From contig JAFJTR010000004.1 of assembly GCA_022559985.1 (NCBI GenBank), positions 1-64,000 on the forward strand: 64,000 nucleotides of DNA, written 5' to 3'. The position numbers were made by a program, and so were the translations under genes. How positions within the stretch are numbered: position 1 is the stretch's first letter; every line of letters starts with the position of its first letter. This document shows positions 53,914 to 63,940 of this stretch, piece after piece. The notes beneath the pieces are model-generated. The model made no database searches. It saw nothing but the letters and a program-made list of their open reading frames with translations, and was not told where the DNA came from. The DNA is from Parastagonospora avenae f. sp. tritici 18332-5. Lineage: Eukaryota > Ascomycota > Dothideomycetes > Pleosporales > Phaeosphaeriaceae.

Positions 53914-54711
53914 ATGCCTGATACAATGTTACACGTTGTTGCGCCTACTGTGGTCCACATGCACACAATAATTCTCTTGCACGGCCGGGGAAGTAACGCC
54001 AAGGAGTTCGCCTCCGAATTCTTCGAAAGCCAAGCCAGGGACGACCGTTTCCTTACGCAAATCTTCCCAGGTTACAAATGGGTATTTCCTTGTGCTGCTA
54101 TCAGATACGCGCAGGGCGAAGAGGAGGAAATGCATCAGTGGTTCGACATGGCGTCGGTCCAAACCCCCTGTCATGATCCGGAGGGTATCCAAATTCCGGG
54201 CATGCGAGAAAGCGTGTCCTTCATTGGCGATGTCATCAAGAGCGAGGCAGCTGAGGTAGGAGGCTTGGACAGGGTGTTCTTAAGCGGCATCAGCCAGGGA
54301 TGCGCAACGGCGATCTCAGCACTCTTGACGATTGGGGAGCCGATGGCGGGCTTCATCGGATTCAGTGGCTGGTGTCCGTTTGGCGAGGTTGCTGCCGGCA
54401 GTGCTTCGGAAGATTCGGAGAGGAAAGCGCTCTTGACGTGGGTACAAGAAAGAAGACTCCCCTAGCGCGGCGCGGAGACTCCACTGGGCTTCTCGGAAAT
54501 TATATCGTCTTTCTTGACGCCCGCGCTGCTTCAGCACGCAAAGGATGATGGAGTGGTGCTGGTAGCCCTGGGTCAAGACTTGTGCAAGAAGCTAGCAGTT
54601 CTGGGGGCAGATGTTCAACGGCACGCATATGAGGAAGGTGGGCATTGGATCAACGAGCCTGACGGGATCGACGGCATGGTCAAATTCATTAATTCGAGCG
54701 CGAAGAAATAG
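53914..54711 (+). pseudogene. acyl-protein thioesterase/phospholipase-like hydrolase with one in-frame stop
   Basis: The frame from the ATG at 53914 runs 183 codons, hits TAG at 54463-54465 and continues in the same frame to a natural stop at 54711, 265 codons in all. It is a member of the alpha/beta hydrolase family of carboxylesterases and acyl-protein thioesterases: HTIILLHGRGSNAKEFASEF, PGYKWVFPCAA, HQWFDM and the nucleophile S127 in LSGISQGC. After the stop it continues with the acid residue in AKDDGVVLV and the His in YEEGGHWIN. The Asp and His of the triad lie after the TAG, so the shorter product would be inactive. A 24-bp GT-AG segment at 54440-54465 exactly covers the stop and keeps the frame, but 24 bp is far below normal intron size. 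I favour a recent nonsense mutation. Confidence 0.7.
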
Positions 54712-54727
54712 CTAAATTATACAACGC

Positions 54728-55726
54728 TTAGAAGCTTGGTGCCGGCAACAGATTCGCAAGAGGACGTGAATTAGCCCTGATCAGCCAGTTCGCCAACTCC
54801 ATAGCTAGTGCTTCAGGCTGGTCATACATGATAAGATGCCCGGCGTCCTCGATCCGCACTACTCCTTTCGCTTTCAGCGTTTTCGAAAGCCGCTCAGCAG
54901 TTTCGACTGGTATCCATCGGTCTTGTTCACCCCATATGATTTGAACAGGTACCTCGCTTCCGATTGACCAATAAAAATGCTCGACATCCTCCGTAGTTCG
55001 CGAATTCGCCTGGCAAAGCTGATGGACAAACGCAACCTTCCCATCGTCGAGCATCCAGCGCTCTTTGAGCATCTGCATGGTCTCTGGGGACAGATCTTTG
55101 AAGGCGGCATCCCGGATGTAGGACTCTAGTATGCCCTCGAAGACACTGTCTGGTAAACTCCCGAAGATTTGCGGGTTCTCAGCGACGGTCTTGAACAGTG
55201 GCTGGCCAAAGGGTCCCATCGCGACGACATCGATCAGGCAAAGGCTTGCGAATTGACACGCATGAATCGAGAAGGCGCGCAGGGCCATCAAGCCCCCATG
55301 GTCGTGCGCGATAACATGAGGCTCCCAGTTCCTATGCAAACTATCCCACCTCTTGTATAGCGCTGCGAAAGCCCGAGACTGCCTATCCAGGTTGGCGTCG
55401 AGTCTTTCCACCTCAGTTCTCGGAGAGTCGGATTCCCCGTACAATTCTTCCTCTGGCGGTGACTCGCCGAAGCCGGGATTATCGAAAAGGAAGACGTGGT
55501 AACGCCTGGCAAGGGCGAGGGCGAGAGGCTTCCAGACGCGTGAGGACCATGGTGTGCCATGGATAAAGACGACTTGTTGACGGCCAATACAGCCGAATGA
55601 ACACCATTTGATGTTGTAGTGATACGTTCTTCGGGTTGTTTCAAGTGACCAATGGAAGGTTTGAGTCAAAGCAGTTGGATCTGTGTTTTCGGTAGACGTG
55701 GTAGACATGGTGGACATGGTAGACAT
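54728..55726 (-). CDS. alpha/beta hydrolase, haloalkane dehalogenase/epoxide hydrolase-like
   Basis: An intron-free gene of 332 residues. Motifs in order are VVFIHGTPWSSRVW (oxyanion-hole region), LFDNPGFGESP, and VIAHDHGGLMAL with Asp as the nucleophile (the Ser of serine hydrolases is replaced, as in dehalogenases and epoxide hydrolases). Then come IIWGEQDRWIPVETAE (acid residue) and IEDAGHLIMYDQPEALA (His). The substrate cannot be told; many fungal members act on small organic compounds. The N-terminus is a run of Met-Ser-Thr repeats (MSTMSTMSTTSTEN), so the true start may be any of three close ATGs. It converges with the broken thioesterase gene. Only 16 bp separate their ends, so the mRNAs almost certainly overlap. 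Confidence 0.88.
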   Translation of the reverse strand: MSTMSTMSTTSTENTDPTALTQTFHWSLETTRRTYHYNIKWCSFGCIGRQQVVFIHGTPWSSRVWKPLALALARRYHVFLFDNPGFGESPPEEELYGESDSPRTEVERLDANLDRQSRAFAALYKRWDSLHRNWEPHVIAHDHGGLMALRAFSIHACQFASLCLIDVVAMGPFGQPLFKTVAENPQIFGSLPDSVFEGILESYIRDAAFKDLSPETMQMLKERWMLDDGKVAFVHQLCQANSRTTEDVEHFYWSIGSEVPVQIIWGEQDRWIPVETAERLSKTLKAKGVVRIEDAGHLIMYDQPEALAMELANWLIRANSRPLANLLPAPSF

Positions 55727-55732
55727 GGTAGA
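55690..55732. repeat. short tandem repeat at the hydrolase start (GTAGACATG)
   Basis: Repeated TAGACATGG/TGGACATGG 9-base units, read on the minus strand as Met-Ser-Thr codons. It creates several possible start codons. Confidence 0.7.
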
Positions 55733-57088
55733 TATGCTGGTAGAGTGAAAGATGTTTTTGGATGCTGTTCAGAGCAAAGTCGGTTTGACGGAAGGTATTA
55801 TAGCTGTTTCGAACATTCCTGGAAAGCGTCTACATACGTAGAAGTGACCGTGCTGCTCGCCTAGGTAATCCTTGGAAAGAGCATGTGTGCTTTCGAAGGC
55901 ACGAATCGTCACTCGGACCAATCGTCAGTAGAGCCATGATTGGATATATACAGCACAAGATACTATAATAAGAAAATGGATCTGCGTGCTTGATAATGCG
56001 ACGATGAAGGATGCACTGATGTCATCGTGGCTCTTGAAGTGACCAATGAGCCACTAACTTAGCGTCAATGCCGTTGGCGTGATAGAATTTTGAGTAACCT
56101 CAGGACACCACCTCCCCAACTCCATATCGAACGCCAGGCTTACTCGTCGCAAACCATTTCATACGCGCGGCCTGAGACGCGCAGGCTGTTTTGCCCGAAG
56201 TCATGCTCTTCCTGGGTGTTCATCAAACCGCAGATCGAGCCCGAGCGCTGAATGCCCTTAGCATGGTCATGCTTGGATTCGGAATCTTGACACTCTTGGT
56301 CTTACGAATATATAAATCGACTGCAAGATTGGAGTGCCTTCATACCTCGAGATGGCAGTCGACAACACATGTAGATTGCGAACCATTCCAGAAAATGTTT
56401 GTAAAGAAGCATATGACAATCTAACAAAGGTCGGAGGCTGCTACGAAATCATCGATGAATGCCGTCTGTTCGCAAGGCGGCTTGCTCCCTTGCAAAAATA
56501 TACTGCTAAAAGCATTTTCAGACGAGTTAAGAGGAGTCAGATCCGGAAAGTCCCCCAGGAACGATTAAGACCAGTTACTTGTTCGAATCCTTGCAGGGTG
56601 AACACAGGGGCAGGAGATGGATGACGATACATCGCAGCTGTAATCATGTCTCGAGATGACCTGATTGCGGGCCTTGATGAGCCTGCTTCGTCACAGCTCG
56701 TCCGCAAACATCTGGAAACATCCCACATCCACTGTTAGCCTTATATTTTGCTCTATGGCATCTCTCCCTCGCGTTCTAATATCTGTCGTATTGTAACGAG
56801 TGGAGAGACCGGAGCCAAAACGAGCACGATCCTTATGAAGTCACGCACCGCTAGTGCGGCCCTCCACGAGATGATAATGAAAGAGCATGACCGCACCTAC
56901 CCAGCCTCCCTAATATATATCTCGCGCTCCCGCTAGAATTAGCCCTCCTCTCCACAGTTTCCCCCCTTGATTACCACAACCTCCACGCCCTCCAGCACTC
57001 AGCATACCAAAACCGATGCATCCTCACTTCCTGCCATACTCCCCTCTTACAAGGCCACCAACGGTCCTTCTCCCAAACAAAACAAACA
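55727..57088. other. 1.36-kb intergenic region
   Basis: It contains the promoter of the minus-strand hydrolase (a TATATA-type element near 55948) and the upstream region of the BTB-like copy. I do not see a supported gene. Open frames of 60-96 codons look random. Confidence 0.45.
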
Positions 57089-59467
57089 ATGGCCGGCATT
57101 AAGCGCAGCCGCGAAGAGTTCAGCGCCGGTTCCAGAACATCTCCAGTTTCTGCCGAGATCGGAGATGCCCACTACAGCCAACAACCTCCAGCCAGCCGCG
57201 AACACGACAGCACACATGCGAGGAAGAAGCTCAAAGTCAATGAAGCCCCTCCTGAAGATCAGGAGCTTGCGCACCCCTCGCGATCGCGAAGTTCAAAACA
57301 AAGGCGCTTGCAACGCAGAGGAAGGCCGCTCGACAGAAGCGACCAGTTGCATCCGCAGTCGCAGCCAATGCAGATGAGGGCATGATTGATGTGCTAGGTG
57401 TAGATGGCGACAACGACCAGAATCAAAAGATCCCACTGCAAGCCCACTGCAGGTCCCGTTACCAGTGGTAGCACGAGTACCGACTCCAAGGGTACCGTTC
57501 GTCCTACTGGCCCTGGTCTTAGCCGCGGATATGTTCAACATTCCATATCCCCAACCGATACCACTACGCGGCAGCACTACCTTCAGGAGTTGGGTCAGCT
57601 ACAATTGCACCCCATACGGACTCCTCAAAACAAGCCTCAATTCAAAGTGTTGCATCAAAATCGAAACTTGATATACGAGAGGCTGTTTCTGGGCTTCACG
57701 AGTGGTGAATGCATACCGACATACAATGCTCATGGCGGCAATGCTAAATCGGGTGCAGCCATCTCGAAGGTGGCTTTGACCGAGACGCCAAAGTGGTTCG
57801 CCGAGGAAGGTGTCGTTCTACCATGGTCAGCTCGCAAAGATTCCGACAAAAAGAGACGGACGGGTTTGAAATTGGGGCCGGAGAACTTTCCTGCACCACA
57901 CGCGACCAAAGCCGATGTTCCTGGAGCTGTGAAGGCCCCTAAAAGATCAGCTGCCACCCGAGCAAAGAGCAATCCCGCGGCACTGACAGCTAGCAAGCTA
58001 ACCAAGAAAGTGTCTAACCCTGTCACTGCTGCAGGGGCAGATGTCGAAGATTCGCAGATGTCGGACGATAATGAGTCCGTGGCGCAAGACTGCAATCGTG
58101 TAGATTCGCCACACGAGATGGGCATTGGGCGTGGCGAGATCAAAGCTGAGACAAGACCACAGGCCGCCTTCGAACACCATCATGGCTATTATGTGCCCCG
58201 ATTGCTTGTCCGTGCAGGTATCAACGCCTTTGCTAATGATGGCGATGACAATGAAGCCATTGTTGAAATGGTCCTTGGTGGAGAGAAGTACAAGATCCAC
58301 AGCAGCGCGCTCTCCAAGCATTGCAGTTTGGTCCGCAACACGCTTGAAAGAGAGTTGTATATCGATTCTGCCGTGAGTCTGGAAGGCCTTCGAAACTCCG
58401 CCATCGTCCGAGCCTTTATCAATGCCATCTCACCCATGCCGATATCTGGCCTGCCAACGCACGATTTCGCGTTCGACGAAACGTGCACATATGAGAAGTA
58501 CGAAGCCCAAAGCCCACTGAATCTCGCCAAGCTTGAAGATGAAGCGTCAAACGTCACGATCAGGAAGATCATCTGGAACCTGGATTCGTGCGTTCAGATG
58601 TACGACTTCGCAAAGACTCTAGATTTCACTGTAGTCAAAGACATCGTCATTGATCGTATCTCGGAGATCTTGAGCGAAGACGAGGGCAAGACAGGAGATG
58701 AACAGATTGACTTTCGACTACACGAACTCTGCGCTTGGTCAGTTGCCGAGGACGCGAAGGTACTTCGCGGCGTCGCTGACCACCACATGGCCCGGCTTTG
58801 GCCTAAAGGCGGAGATATGCCAGAAGACTTGGAATGACCGGAAGAGCTAAGCGAGGAGCAAATTCAGGCCATCTACGAACTTTGCTTGATCCAGGAGAAG
58901 GATCAGCCAATCTTCGAGGCACCACAGGACCACTGGTCGTGGTACCACACACATAGCGAAGACGAGACTTGCTACAAAGAGCTTGCAAAAGACTGGATGT
59001 CGGAGACACACGACATGATCGCCAGTATGTATGCCGACCTTCGCGAGCGCAGTGCTGCAACGAACAGGAAAGAGGCTGAGGAGCACCGAAAGTCATACCC
59101 ACGCTCAACACATAACCAGAAGCTCTATATACTTCAGGGCGAATTCATGCAATGGTCACTCAGACAAGAAGAGACGATCGCGACAATCTGGTGTGAGGGT
59201 TACGCACACGCCATGACAATTCCACGCGGCCCAGCTCGTGAGGCGGACAAGAAACTCCGTGAATTGCAGCCTAAACTCAGAAAGCTGCAGTCAAATTACA
59301 GCCAGGGCGTCAGGTATTATCTTGGACGCTTTGTGCTAAGCGATGGGACTCAAGACATGACATATGGCCAGGACAAGAACATTTGGCCGTACTCCAGTCG
59401 AAGTTGGACATGCGAGGTATTCAGTGAGCAGGTAAAACCATCTCGGCCAGTGACGAGTTCTTGGTAG
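57089..59467 (+). pseudogene. BTB-like paralogue family, nearly intact broken copy
   Basis: A basic leader (MAGIKRSREEFSAGS, HARKKLKVNE) at 57089 belongs to the same family as 2648 and 4346. It stops at 57383-57385 in its frame, but the adjacent frame (KALATQRKAARQKRPVASAV, then DEGMIDVLGVDGD) continues the Ala/Lys-rich leader, so a frameshift is likely near 57290. A long frame from 57404 follows with the conserved modules: YERLFLGFTSGEC, WFAEEGVVLPWSARK and the BTB-like EKYKIHSSALSKHCSLVRNT. Others are VRAFINAISPMPISGLPTHDFAF, IIWNLDSCVQMYDFAKTL and VVKDIVIDRISEILSED. It meets TGA at 58835-58837. The same frame then continues to 59467 with a helical, charged end (EELSEEQIQAIYEL, READKKLRELQPKLRKLQ). 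CGA to TGA would explain the stop. The BTB-like core is the clearest among the local copies. A separate explanation, a small intron at the leader, cannot be excluded. Confidence 0.65.
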
Positions 59468-59864
59468 GCGTGAGGATAGGCTGATGGGGTTTTTAGGAGA
59501 TTTTCTCCAGACGCGAACACATATTCCATGGCCTAATTAAGAATGCTGGCTACGAACAGGCTCTATACGCTGGTATTCAAGAGAGTAAAGGTATTTAAAC
59601 TATCTCAGATTAGCAAGCTAGGTAGACACAATGAACGAACGCAACCTTTAAAACACATTTGTTCCACTGCAAGATTCATGTGAAACCAATGGCATCTGAG
59701 TGTTCATAGGTACTTGTATTTAATACGGGTATGCCTCGTTATCAGGCAAGAACATTCGATCTCACTAGGTGCAACGTGCTCCCTCAGGCCCTTTCAATTA
59801 CCATTTCGTAAAATAGACCCACTTTTCTCAGCAATTCATGCTCCGGCAAGGTACCCGCTCCACC
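59468..59864. other. intergenic region
   Basis: Nothing recognised in about 400 bp. It would contain the promoter of the LPxELR-type copy that begins at 59865. Confidence 0.4.
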
Positions 59865-60698
59865 ATGTCCGATCTCGCCAGTGTAGCAGCCGCCGACGCT
59901 CACAAACAGGAAGACGCCGTTATCACCTCATGTCTCGCGCTCCGCTCAGTCGATGCCACTAACGCTACTATGCCCTCTCTCAATGCGATCAAATTCAACT
60001 TGATGGGTCTGCCGCCGGAATTGCGACTTCATGTATACGAGAACTTACAACACGTTATCCATCACCGGCTTCCTCTCCGAGCAGTCGATATCTTTTTTTT
60101 TGATCTGGACCTAGTTCTCTTGAGTACCAGTCATTAGATCAAGCGCGAGAGCAGTTCGATACTGAGAGACTCACGTCTGAAGCTCCCTCCCACCATCATG
60201 GTTCACGTCAACAGTAATGACAGGATCGAATTCATAGGAACGCTGTTCTCGGTCTCTTCTCTTATAGAAGTAATCCTGTAGGGCGCATTCAAGCGCAATG
60301 ATGAATCCTCTGCCTGTGGATCAAAGATTCCCGAGCTTTACAAGTCTCCGGTAGAGAGTTTTGCAGCGAAACTTGATTTTATCTTGGAAATGACCGGAGG
60401 CTTAGAGAAAACCGACAAAGATTATTTCATCATCGACGCAAAATTTATGCGTGGCTATTTCCTCCGCACGTTCTCGCAACTACGAATCCAGAAGACATTG
60501 GCTATACGCATATTTGTAGACATGGGCGCTGTTACAGGATCCGAAAGAGCACTGGTATTTGCAAAATGCTTCTTGAGCTCCATGAACAACCTGGACACAG
60601 GCCATGGCCTACTGATCCATTTCGTTCTTGTTACTCAGCTGGGAATGGCCAGCGCATCCGCACGGCGATGGAGGAAACACAAGTCGCCTCATGACTAA
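59865..60698 (+). pseudogene. LPxELR/2EXR-type family, broken copy 1
   Basis: Begins MSDLASVAAADAHKQEDAV, then FNLMGLPPELRLHVYENLQH, the degenerate F-box/2EXR-type helix also found in the copies at 61857-62900 and 63195. A run of nine T at 60093-60101 coincides with a frame change. The next 110 bp are coding-like one frame away (GPSSLEYQSLDQAREQFDTE, then LTSEAPS). The original frame then resumes (VNSNDRIEFIGTLF...) and continues to 60698 with TAG at 60135-60137 and at 60279-60281. The late part reads SPVESFAAKLDFILEMTGG and MRGYFLRTFSQLRIQKT. The frameshift at a homopolymer plus stops make it a pseudogene, unless the T run is a sequencing error, which would leave one genuine stop. Confidence 0.65.
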
Positions 60699-61856
60699 TT
60701 GCTAAGAACATTGATTACACCATTAAGGAAACTGACAGTGAGCCTGATATGCTGTCTTTGTAGCCTGGAACCGGCTTAGCAGAGCATGGAGGAGACGATA
60801 TTCCTAAACAAGGATACGGGACTTGGGCGGGAGATTATTCTGAGGACGGCAGTGCGATGCTGTCTGACTACTCCAAGGTCCTGCAATATCTTCTCCTTGA
60901 AGGACGACATGTAAAAGCAAGCAAGAAGCGAATGAAAAAAGCTTCAATCTTAAGATCAGAATGTAATTGCGAATGTACAACCCAAACACCGAGCTCCAAG
61001 GCAATGATTATCTTAGGTAGAGTTTGGGGAAGACATCAACTGTTTCCTCGGCTATGAACTCATGTCTTTGTTTGCGGAATGGACACATGCATGTCCATTA
61101 TTGAAGCGGCGTGAGTGATCAGATGTCTTTGTGTAAGAGGCAACAAAACCATTTATTTCTACATCGAGACTGGAGCTAATTAACAGCATAGCTCAGCACC
61201 AAAATGTCATCCCAAAACATCCATAGTTCCGCATGAAATGATTCAATGCAAGGATTCTCTGTTCATCGATAAATGTACATGTCAAAATACCCCTGCAAAC
61301 ACGCTAAGCAGCAATCGATACCTTCCCAATGGGGGTACAAATACGCCTACCAGCAATCGACAGTTGCCGTGAACCTACCGGATTAGGAAGTACAAATGGC
61401 GCCAAGATCCTTAGCGCTGCAATCACGACTGCAATCACGAAAGGTGCGTATGGGTGCGTGAATTTTGGTGCCGGGGTCGGAATGGTGAGGGTGGAGACGT
61501 TTGAGGATGTACAACATGGCGATAGAACACATCGACTTCATCGACTTCATTGTAGGTTAGTCATATGAACCTTGAAACCTTGGGGTATTCGGGGTGAAGT
61601 ACGCTCGTCAAATCGCAAGGTTCTCAAGTTTTTGGTAAGAAAGCGTCTAGACGATACCAGTGGTATGGCCCGTCCTCGATGTTACAATATCTGTCGCGCG
61701 CGAAAGTCTTGTAGTGATATAGCATTTATTCATACCACATGTGCTATATGCTTCTTGTAATATGACAGATCTTGCAGTACTGATACAGGTTATGGAACAA
61801 TGTCTCGCGTTCGCCTGATGTTATTCCGCACGAAAAATGCTCTGCTGGCCGCCATA
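60699..61856. other. 1.16-kb intergenic region
   Basis: No gene recognised. It lies between the broken copy and the convergent intact LPxELR-type gene, so it mainly holds 3' flanks. Open frames are short. Confidence 0.4.
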
Positions 61857-62900
61857 CTAATCTGGCCATTTCCTGCCACTCCAGCGGCCGCATACAGTCT
61901 TCCAGTAGGCAGAAACAGCATGTATGAAGTCGTCAGCCCTAGTAATACTCAGGCGCTGCTCGAACAGGCTGGTGTTTGGTTGCTCGAAGTTGTTTGTAAC
62001 ACATTCGGTAGCTGGAACAGATGACGCCCAGTCCCTCTCCCACTCAGCTGATTCAATATCCTCTCCACCTTGAATCTGCATCGGGAATCCGCCATCATTC
62101 GCGATACCGTTCTCGAACCAGGGCTCGGCATCAAACTCCTCTTTTTCTCTTGGTGACATGAGCGCCATACGAAAGTGAACGTCGAGATTGTGCGCTGGCC
62201 ATCGGAGCTCTTGCAAGCTTAGTTGCTGTGCTTCGTACAAGAGCTTATCGTAGTGTAGGCGCAGCATGTACATCCTGAGGTAGGACCATAGATCTTCGGT
62301 CGTTCCATGATCTCCGATTGGCCGTTGATCAAAATCATTGCGTATGGCGATCTGTACTTGAGTGGTCTGGGTGTCGGATTGCAGCTCTTGCTTGCTCTCA
62401 TCATTTGACTTCGTGAAAGGCCGATCTGACTGAGCGATGCGGCCCACATCCTGTGTAGAACGAGATAAGCGAACTAGATAGTCGAGGATGTCATAATCCA
62501 TTCCGCTTGTGGTGACGATGATCTTTCTCGGTCGTTGTTGCAGTGCTTTGAGAGCAGGAAGAGCATAAACACTGGCTTCTAAATGAATTTGACGACAGGT
62601 TGCGAGCAAGGCAACAGTGTGAGCCTCAGATACGAATACAACGGACGCCGCAGGCTTATTGTGCTTCTGAGCGAGACATGGGTGAGAAGCCTGTGGACCT
62701 GTACTCATGCACTCTAACTCATGGTGTGTTCGTGTGACCGATGCAAACACAGCCTCGTACACAGCAAGACGTAATTCCGGCGGGAGACGGAGGAACGGGA
62801 AGGCGCCAAGTCGGGCATGATCGATGTCGGTGTTTGTGGTTGCTGGCGTTTGCTCCATGGAGTGCGCAGGCTGGTCGAAAAACGGTGAATGACTGGACAA
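61857..62900 (-). CDS. LPxELR/2EXR-type family protein, intact (347 aa)
   Basis: A single exon of 347 residues. After a disordered start (MSSHSPFFDQPAHSMEQTPA) comes LGAFPFLRLPPELRLAVYEA, the family's signature helix, then VALLATCRQIHLEASVYALPAL, the second conserved block of 2EXR-type proteins (hydrophobic-CRQI-hydrophobic-EA). The middle is disordered and Gln/Asp/Ser-rich (KSNDESKQELQSDTQTTQ). The C-terminal half is helical (LWSYLRMYMLRLHYDKLLYE, FRMALMSPREKEEFD, DDFIHAVSAYWKTVCGRW). No enzyme motif is seen. In dothideomycetes such proteins occur in large unstudied families. It is divergent from the broken copy at 63195, with 294 bp between starts. Confidence 0.75.
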   Translation of the reverse strand: MSSHSPFFDQPAHSMEQTPATTNTDIDHARLGAFPFLRLPPELRLAVYEAVFASVTRTHHELECMSTGPQASHPCLAQKHNKPAASVVFVSEAHTVALLATCRQIHLEASVYALPALKALQQRPRKIIVTTSGMDYDILDYLVRLSRSTQDVGRIAQSDRPFTKSNDESKQELQSDTQTTQVQIAIRNDFDQRPIGDHGTTEDLWSYLRMYMLRLHYDKLLYEAQQLSLQELRWPAHNLDVHFRMALMSPREKEEFDAEPWFENGIANDGGFPMQIQGGEDIESAEWERDWASSVPATECVTNNFEQPNTSLFEQRLSITRADDFIHAVSAYWKTVCGRWSGRKWPD

Positions 62901-63194
62901 GTCGAGCGTCTAGGTGTCTTGAAAGTGTAAGAGTTCTGTAGGGCTACAGAGGTGTGATTGTGTTGTTTACATGACGTGCTTGCGCCTCGAGGTAGGAGCC
63001 CTGGAGCGTTCCTGCCTTTTTTCAAGTCATCTCCACTCCCACGTGGCCGGATAGTTGACACCTCGAACCTCGCCACGCTCTCATATCACGATCGCACTTA
63101 ACGACCATAGGCGACCTCAACCACACTAGCTCAACCCGTTATCTTTCCACGACCAGCCGAGGGGTGTTCATTGCGCTTCACCGACACCACCGCA
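62901..63194. promoter_or_regulatory. divergent promoter region, two LPxELR-type genes
   Basis: A short spacer that must hold the promoters of both the intact minus-strand gene and the broken plus-strand gene. Confidence 0.4.
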
Positions 63195-63940
63195 ATGATG
63201 AACGAGCCATTTCGATTCATGGACTTGCCGAAAGAGCTGCGGCTCATGGTGTACGAGCTACTGCCCATAAAACGACACATTACAAACTCGACGCAGTGTG
63301 GGACGGATGTACAGAAAATGAAGAAATGCGATATGCCTTCGAGAATGGCCACAGTTACGCATCGCCTGAAGGAGAGGAGGTGCCCAAGGATTCTACAATG
63401 GTCCTACGCCGGAGAGTAATTGGCGTTGCCTTACTCAGAACTTCTCGAGAACTCGCCTCTGAGGCTACTGTCATACTTCAGCCCAAGCTGGACGCCGTCC
63501 GCACATCACCATAACGTATCATCGCCAACTCGATTGCTCTATACCGCACGACAGCAGAAAACGCCATCAAGTGTCTCTCACATAGTGCTTGTGGGGCTGA
63601 AAAAGATATTAGGGTGATGGTGGATAAAGCTCACGACCTTTTCGATCATGAGTGTGGAGATAACAAGCGGAACTTCATCAAATGACGCATTCAGATTGCT
63701 GTCTTCAACGACTTTGTTGACAGCATAACCGCCGACTGGAATAAGTCAGACGACAGATGTGGCTTCTTGGTTCTTACTGCTTTGAAGATGGGTTACAGAG
63801 GGCCATGTCATGGCATTACCGGCGCATGGGCTCTACTGAGTTTCCTACGACTTCCCTCCGAATCACCACCAGAATGGCGCTACTTTCGGCTGTTGAAAGA
63901 CAGTCATACACTGAACGGCCTCCATTCACCAACACCATAA
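63195..63940 (+). pseudogene. LPxELR/2EXR-type family, broken copy 2
   Basis: Starts MMNEPFRFMDLPKELRLMVY with the family helix, then KRHITNSTQ. The frame shifts around 63290-63390 and continues one frame away with TMVLRRRVIGVALLRTSRE, ASEATVILQPKLDAVRT (the LLxTSRxLxxEA block). It meets TAA at 63512-63514. The same frame goes on (RIIANSIALYRTTAENAIK, MVDKAHDLFDHECGDNK) to TGA at 63683-63685, and on again (RIQIAVFNDFVDSITADWNK, CGFLVLTALKMGYRG, ALLSFLRLPSESPPEWRYF) to a final TAA at 63938-63940. CAA to TAA and CGA to TGA would explain the two internal stops. Confidence 0.65.

Noticed and set aside
56560..56610. Possible tRNA T-arm (GTTCGAATCC)
   Set aside because: The flanking bases do not form the 5-bp T stem, and I find no acceptor or anticodon arm around it.
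573..63940. Genetic-code reassignment or programmed stop readthrough
   Set aside because: Housekeeping genes end at TAA, TAG and TGA at the expected positions and have no internal stops. The stops in the broken genes have no TGA-CTA context. Ordinary nonsense mutation explains them better.
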